From Myxococcota bacterium (GTDB lineage: Bacteria; Myxococcota_C; UBA6777): a stretch of 8,148 bases of DNA. The stretch lies in assembly GCA_963169055.1 (NCBI GenBank), contig CAUJFU010000421.1, forward strand, positions 1 to 8,148, read 5' to 3'. A program made the translations under genes and the position numbers. The notes beneath the pieces are model-generated. The model had not been told where the DNA came from. It worked only from the letters and a program-made list of their open reading frames with translations, and did not search any database. This document shows positions 6,365 to 8,148 of this stretch, one piece after another; the stretch's first letter is position 1; each line of letters starts with the position of its first letter.

Positions 6365-6488
6365 CGCTCACGAGCAAGGTTCAGACAGGCCGAAGAAATA
6401 ACGTCCACGAGCAAGGTCCAGACAGGCCGAAGAAATAACGTCCACGAGCAAGGTTCAGACAGGCGGGAGAAGCAAGAAGGGGACAGGC
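6359..6488 (+). repeat. 37-bp tandem repeat, three copies plus a partial, at the kinase stop codon
   Basis: Copies are at 6359-6395, 6396-6432 and 6433-6469, with neighbouring copies matching at 34 of 37 positions. An 18-bp partial copy (6471-6488) keeps AGCAAG and GACAGGC at the same spacing. Each full copy carries AAATAACG near its start. In copy 1 this TAA is the kinase stop codon. Because 37 is not a multiple of three, the TAAs at 6362, 6399 and 6436 fall in all three frames. No spacers separate the units, so this is a minisatellite-like array, not a CRISPR. Confidence 0.93.
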
Positions 6489-6640
6489 TTGCGCAAGAGA
6501 AAGCATCGTCGTGGTGTTTTTTTGTTTGGTTGTTTTAAGCGGGTGTGGTACATCTTGCGCCCAAAAACGACGGTTTGCGAAATGTCGAGCAAGCCGCGTT
6601 TGGGTGGAGAAAAGTCCCGTAGGATAGGGGAAAGAGAACG
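6489..6640. other. Rest of the intergenic region before the cysteine-rich protein
   Basis: It holds most of a 10-bp palindrome, CTTGCGCAAG (6488-6497), a run of seven T (6517-6523), and AGGGGAAAGAG just before the next start. The T-run lacks a stem next to it, so no terminator is called. No convincing -35/-10 pair was found: TTGGTT at 6526 with TACATC at 6549 is the best and matches only three positions in each box. Confidence 0.4.
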
Positions 6641-7306
6641 ATGCACGATCCAGATCGCAACCCAGAACAAGCCTCGATCAACGAAGTGGAAGGTGAAAGC
6701 ACAGCTTTCGAAACGCCCGTCGAAAGCGGAGAGAACGCAGCCGAGCAAGCCGAGGTTGAAACGTCTGCTGTTGATCTATCCGAGGCGATCGAGGCGCAAG
6801 AAGGCAGTCGAGAAGAAGCGGCTTTTGAAGAGCGCAGCGCACGTGGTGCGTGGATCGTGATCGGCTTGACGTTGTGCCTTTCGTTTGGCTTGGCGTTGTT
6901 TTCTTACTCGCAATTAAAGACGTCCTCGCGTTATATCGAGTCTTCGGTACATGCGTTTGCAGAGTATGGCAAAAAGCTCGGTGTTGTGGGCTGTGCAGAG
7001 AAAGCGTTGCAATGGAATCAGCAATGTACGGCCTTAAAGAGCTTGTGTGTGGCCTCGCTGCAACGGCTGGTGGGCGCGTGTTTGAACGCAAAACAACGCA
7101 TCGAAACATGCAAGCGCATGAATCTGGGGCGAAACCAAGGGAACTTTACGTTTATGCGTTGCAAGCCCAAAAACCTGCAACGCGATCGAGACGCCAAAAA
7201 AGCCTGCGCGTACACTTACGGGGCGGTGTGGAGCTATTGTCATCTGGTTCGTCGCCTTGGGAAAAAAGGTCTGTCGATGCCAGCGATCGTTCCGCCAGCG
7301 AAATAA
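6641..7306 (+). CDS. Unrecognised single-pass membrane protein with a cysteine-rich extracytoplasmic domain
   Basis: A 221-residue protein that I do not recognise. Residues 1-66 are acidic (Glu-rich, low complexity) and probably cytoplasmic. One membrane helix spans about 69-89. The rest is basic and carries eight cysteines (118, 129, 136, 147, 157, 174, 189, 200), an even number that suggests four disulphides in the periplasm or cell envelope. The Cys spacing does not contain CXXC or CXXCH, so thioredoxin-like or c-type haem functions are not indicated. A purine-rich AGGGGAAAGAG 4 nt before the ATG is a fair ribosome site. The next gene, ctaB, begins 15 bp after its stop, so the two are probably co-transcribed. 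A role in respiratory oxidase biogenesis is possible from that neighbour alone and is inference. Confidence 0.85.
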   Translation: MHDPDRNPEQASINEVEGESTAFETPVESGENAAEQAEVETSAVDLSEAIEAQEGSREEAAFEERSARGAWIVIGLTLCLSFGLALFSYSQLKTSSRYIESSVHAFAEYGKKLGVVGCAEKALQWNQQCTALKSLCVASLQRLVGACLNAKQRIETCKRMNLGRNQGNFTFMRCKPKNLQRDRDAKKACAYTYGAVWSYCHLVRRLGKKGLSMPAIVPPAK

Positions 7307-7321
7307 AGAAAGAGGTCCATC

Positions 7322-8148
7322 ATGTCATCCGTTCAAACCGCGAGTGTGATGCCGATACCAGCGATCCATCCGCCTGCTTGGCGTGATTATCTAACATTGA
7401 CCAAGCCCCGGATTACGGCGATGTGCCTGATGATGACGGCGGGTGGGTATTGGTTGGCGATGAGCCGCTTTTCTGGGCTGCATCTGCTGTGGACTTTGCT
7501 CGGGAGTGCGGCGGTGGTGGCGGGTTCTTGTGTGCTGAATATGTACGCAGAGCGCGAGAACGACAAAAAGATGCGCCGTACAGCCCAACGCCCCCTTCCT
7601 GCGGGTCGGATGGCGGCTTGGAAAGCATTGGTTTTTGGTGTTGTGCTTTCGCTTGCAGGGACGGCGTTGTTGGCGGTGTTTGTGAATGTGTTGACGGCCT
7701 CGTTGGGAGCGATTGCGCTGTTTTCGTATGTTGGGCTGTACACGCCGCTCAAGCGCAAAACATCGCTGTTTTTGTTGATCGGTACGATCCCGGGAGCGAT
7801 GCCTCCATTGATGGGTTGGACCGCTGCGACGGGCGCGATCGAGTTGCCGGGTATGATGTTGTTTTTTGTGTTGTTGGCGTGGCAGTTACCGCATTTTCTG
7901 GCGCTGTCTTTGGTGTGCGAACGCGATTACGAACAAGGCGGGATCCAGATCGTGTCGTTGGTACGGGGCGAGCGGAATGCCCGTTTGCAAGCATTGTTTT
8001 ATTCGGTGATCTTGTTGGTCGTGAGCCTTGCGTTGGTACCATTTAAGGTGGCGGGTTGGTTTTATTTTTTCGCCGCGTTGGGGTTGGGGGTGTGGTTTTT
8101 GGCGATCGCGTTGCAGGGTTTGTCGGCTTCTGCCCCAAAACACTGGGC
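7322..8148 (+). CDS. ctaB: Haem O synthase (protohaem IX farnesyltransferase), 3' end outside the window
   Basis: A UbiA-family membrane prenyltransferase that transfers a farnesyl group to haem B to make haem O, the precursor or cofactor for haem-copper oxidases of the aa3/bo3 type. The first 275 residues are present; the family is usually about 290-300 long, so only a short tail is missing. Visible motifs are KPRIT (28-32), the polyprenyl-diphosphate/Mg-binding region N73-M-Y-A-E-R-E-N-D81-K-K-M followed by RRTAQRPLPAGR, YTPLKRKT (140-147), WQLPHFLALSL (187-197), and the second Asp motif ERDYEQGGI (200-208). Several hydrophobic helices are evident. The start is set by AGAGGT (7311-7316), 5 nt before the ATG. 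It lies 15 bp after the cysteine-rich protein gene, probably in one operon. Cbb3 oxidases do not need haem O, so this gene points to a different oxidase encoded nearby, probably to the right. Confidence 0.96.
   Translation, partial: MSSVQTASVMPIPAIHPPAWRDYLTLTKPRITAMCLMMTAGGYWLAMSRFSGLHLLWTLLGSAAVVAGSCVLNMYAERENDKKMRRTAQRPLPAGRMAAWKALVFGVVLSLAGTALLAVFVNVLTASLGAIALFSYVGLYTPLKRKTSLFLLIGTIPGAMPPLMGWTAATGAIELPGMMLFFVLLAWQLPHFLALSLVCERDYEQGGIQIVSLVRGERNARLQALFYSVILLVVSLALVPFKVAGWFYFFAALGLGVWFLAIALQGLSASAPKHW

Noticed and set aside
6359-6488. CRISPR array
   Set aside because: Repeat units are directly adjacent with no spacers, and no cas gene is present.
6488-6523. Rho-independent terminator of the kinase gene
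   Set aside because: The palindrome CTTGCGCAAG has no loop and lies about 19 nt from the T-run; no stem adjoins the Ts.
7423-8046. Plus-strand frame of over 200 residues overlapping ctaB
   Set aside because: Out of frame with the clearly recognisable haem O synthase motifs, which run from 7322 to the window end.

Overview
The window carries two gene groups facing away from each other around a 371-bp intergenic region (3396-3766). The sequence is GC-rich, with G visibly exceeding C along most of the + strand. Two features suggest a Gram-negative bacterium of the former Deltaproteobacteria, most likely Myxococcota or a relative: a zinc-ribbon/Ser-Thr kinase/PEGA receptor, and an internal lipobox. 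That placement is inference; no marker gene is present to confirm it.

Minus strand, read right to left. A good sigma70-type promoter (3527-3554) precedes a large gene (3395 to 768). It encodes an 875-residue two-part protein. Residues 1-465 form a polytopic membrane domain that can be aligned by eye, end to end, with the catalytic subunit CcoN of cbb3 cytochrome oxidase, but the positions of the haem and copper histidines hold other residues. Residues 520-870 form a periplasmic serine hydrolase of the class C beta-lactamase/6-aminohexanoate-dimer hydrolase type. A lipoprotein-signal-like segment with a lipobox Cys joins the two halves. After a G-run-rich gap comes a small membrane-anchored protein (638 to 306). 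It resembles a short module that I recall at the N-terminus of related serine hydrolases, so the two genes probably work together in the envelope. Positions 1-305 hold no gene, only small hairpins.

Plus strand. A transmembrane Ser/Thr protein kinase (3767-6364) has an N-terminal zinc ribbon, a complete kinase domain, a long low-complexity linker with internal repeats, one membrane helix and a PEGA domain. Its stop codon lies in the first of three 37-bp tandem repeats (6359-6469). Next come an unrecognised membrane protein with eight extracytoplasmic cysteines (6641-7306) and, 15 bp later and probably in the same operon, haem O synthase ctaB (7322 to beyond the right edge). CtaB supplies haem O for haem-copper oxidases, so an oxidase or oxidase-assembly cluster may continue to the right.

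The most unusual item is the fusion of a ligand-less CcoN-like domain to a lipoprotein-type serine hydrolase, with a small partner protein encoded next to it.
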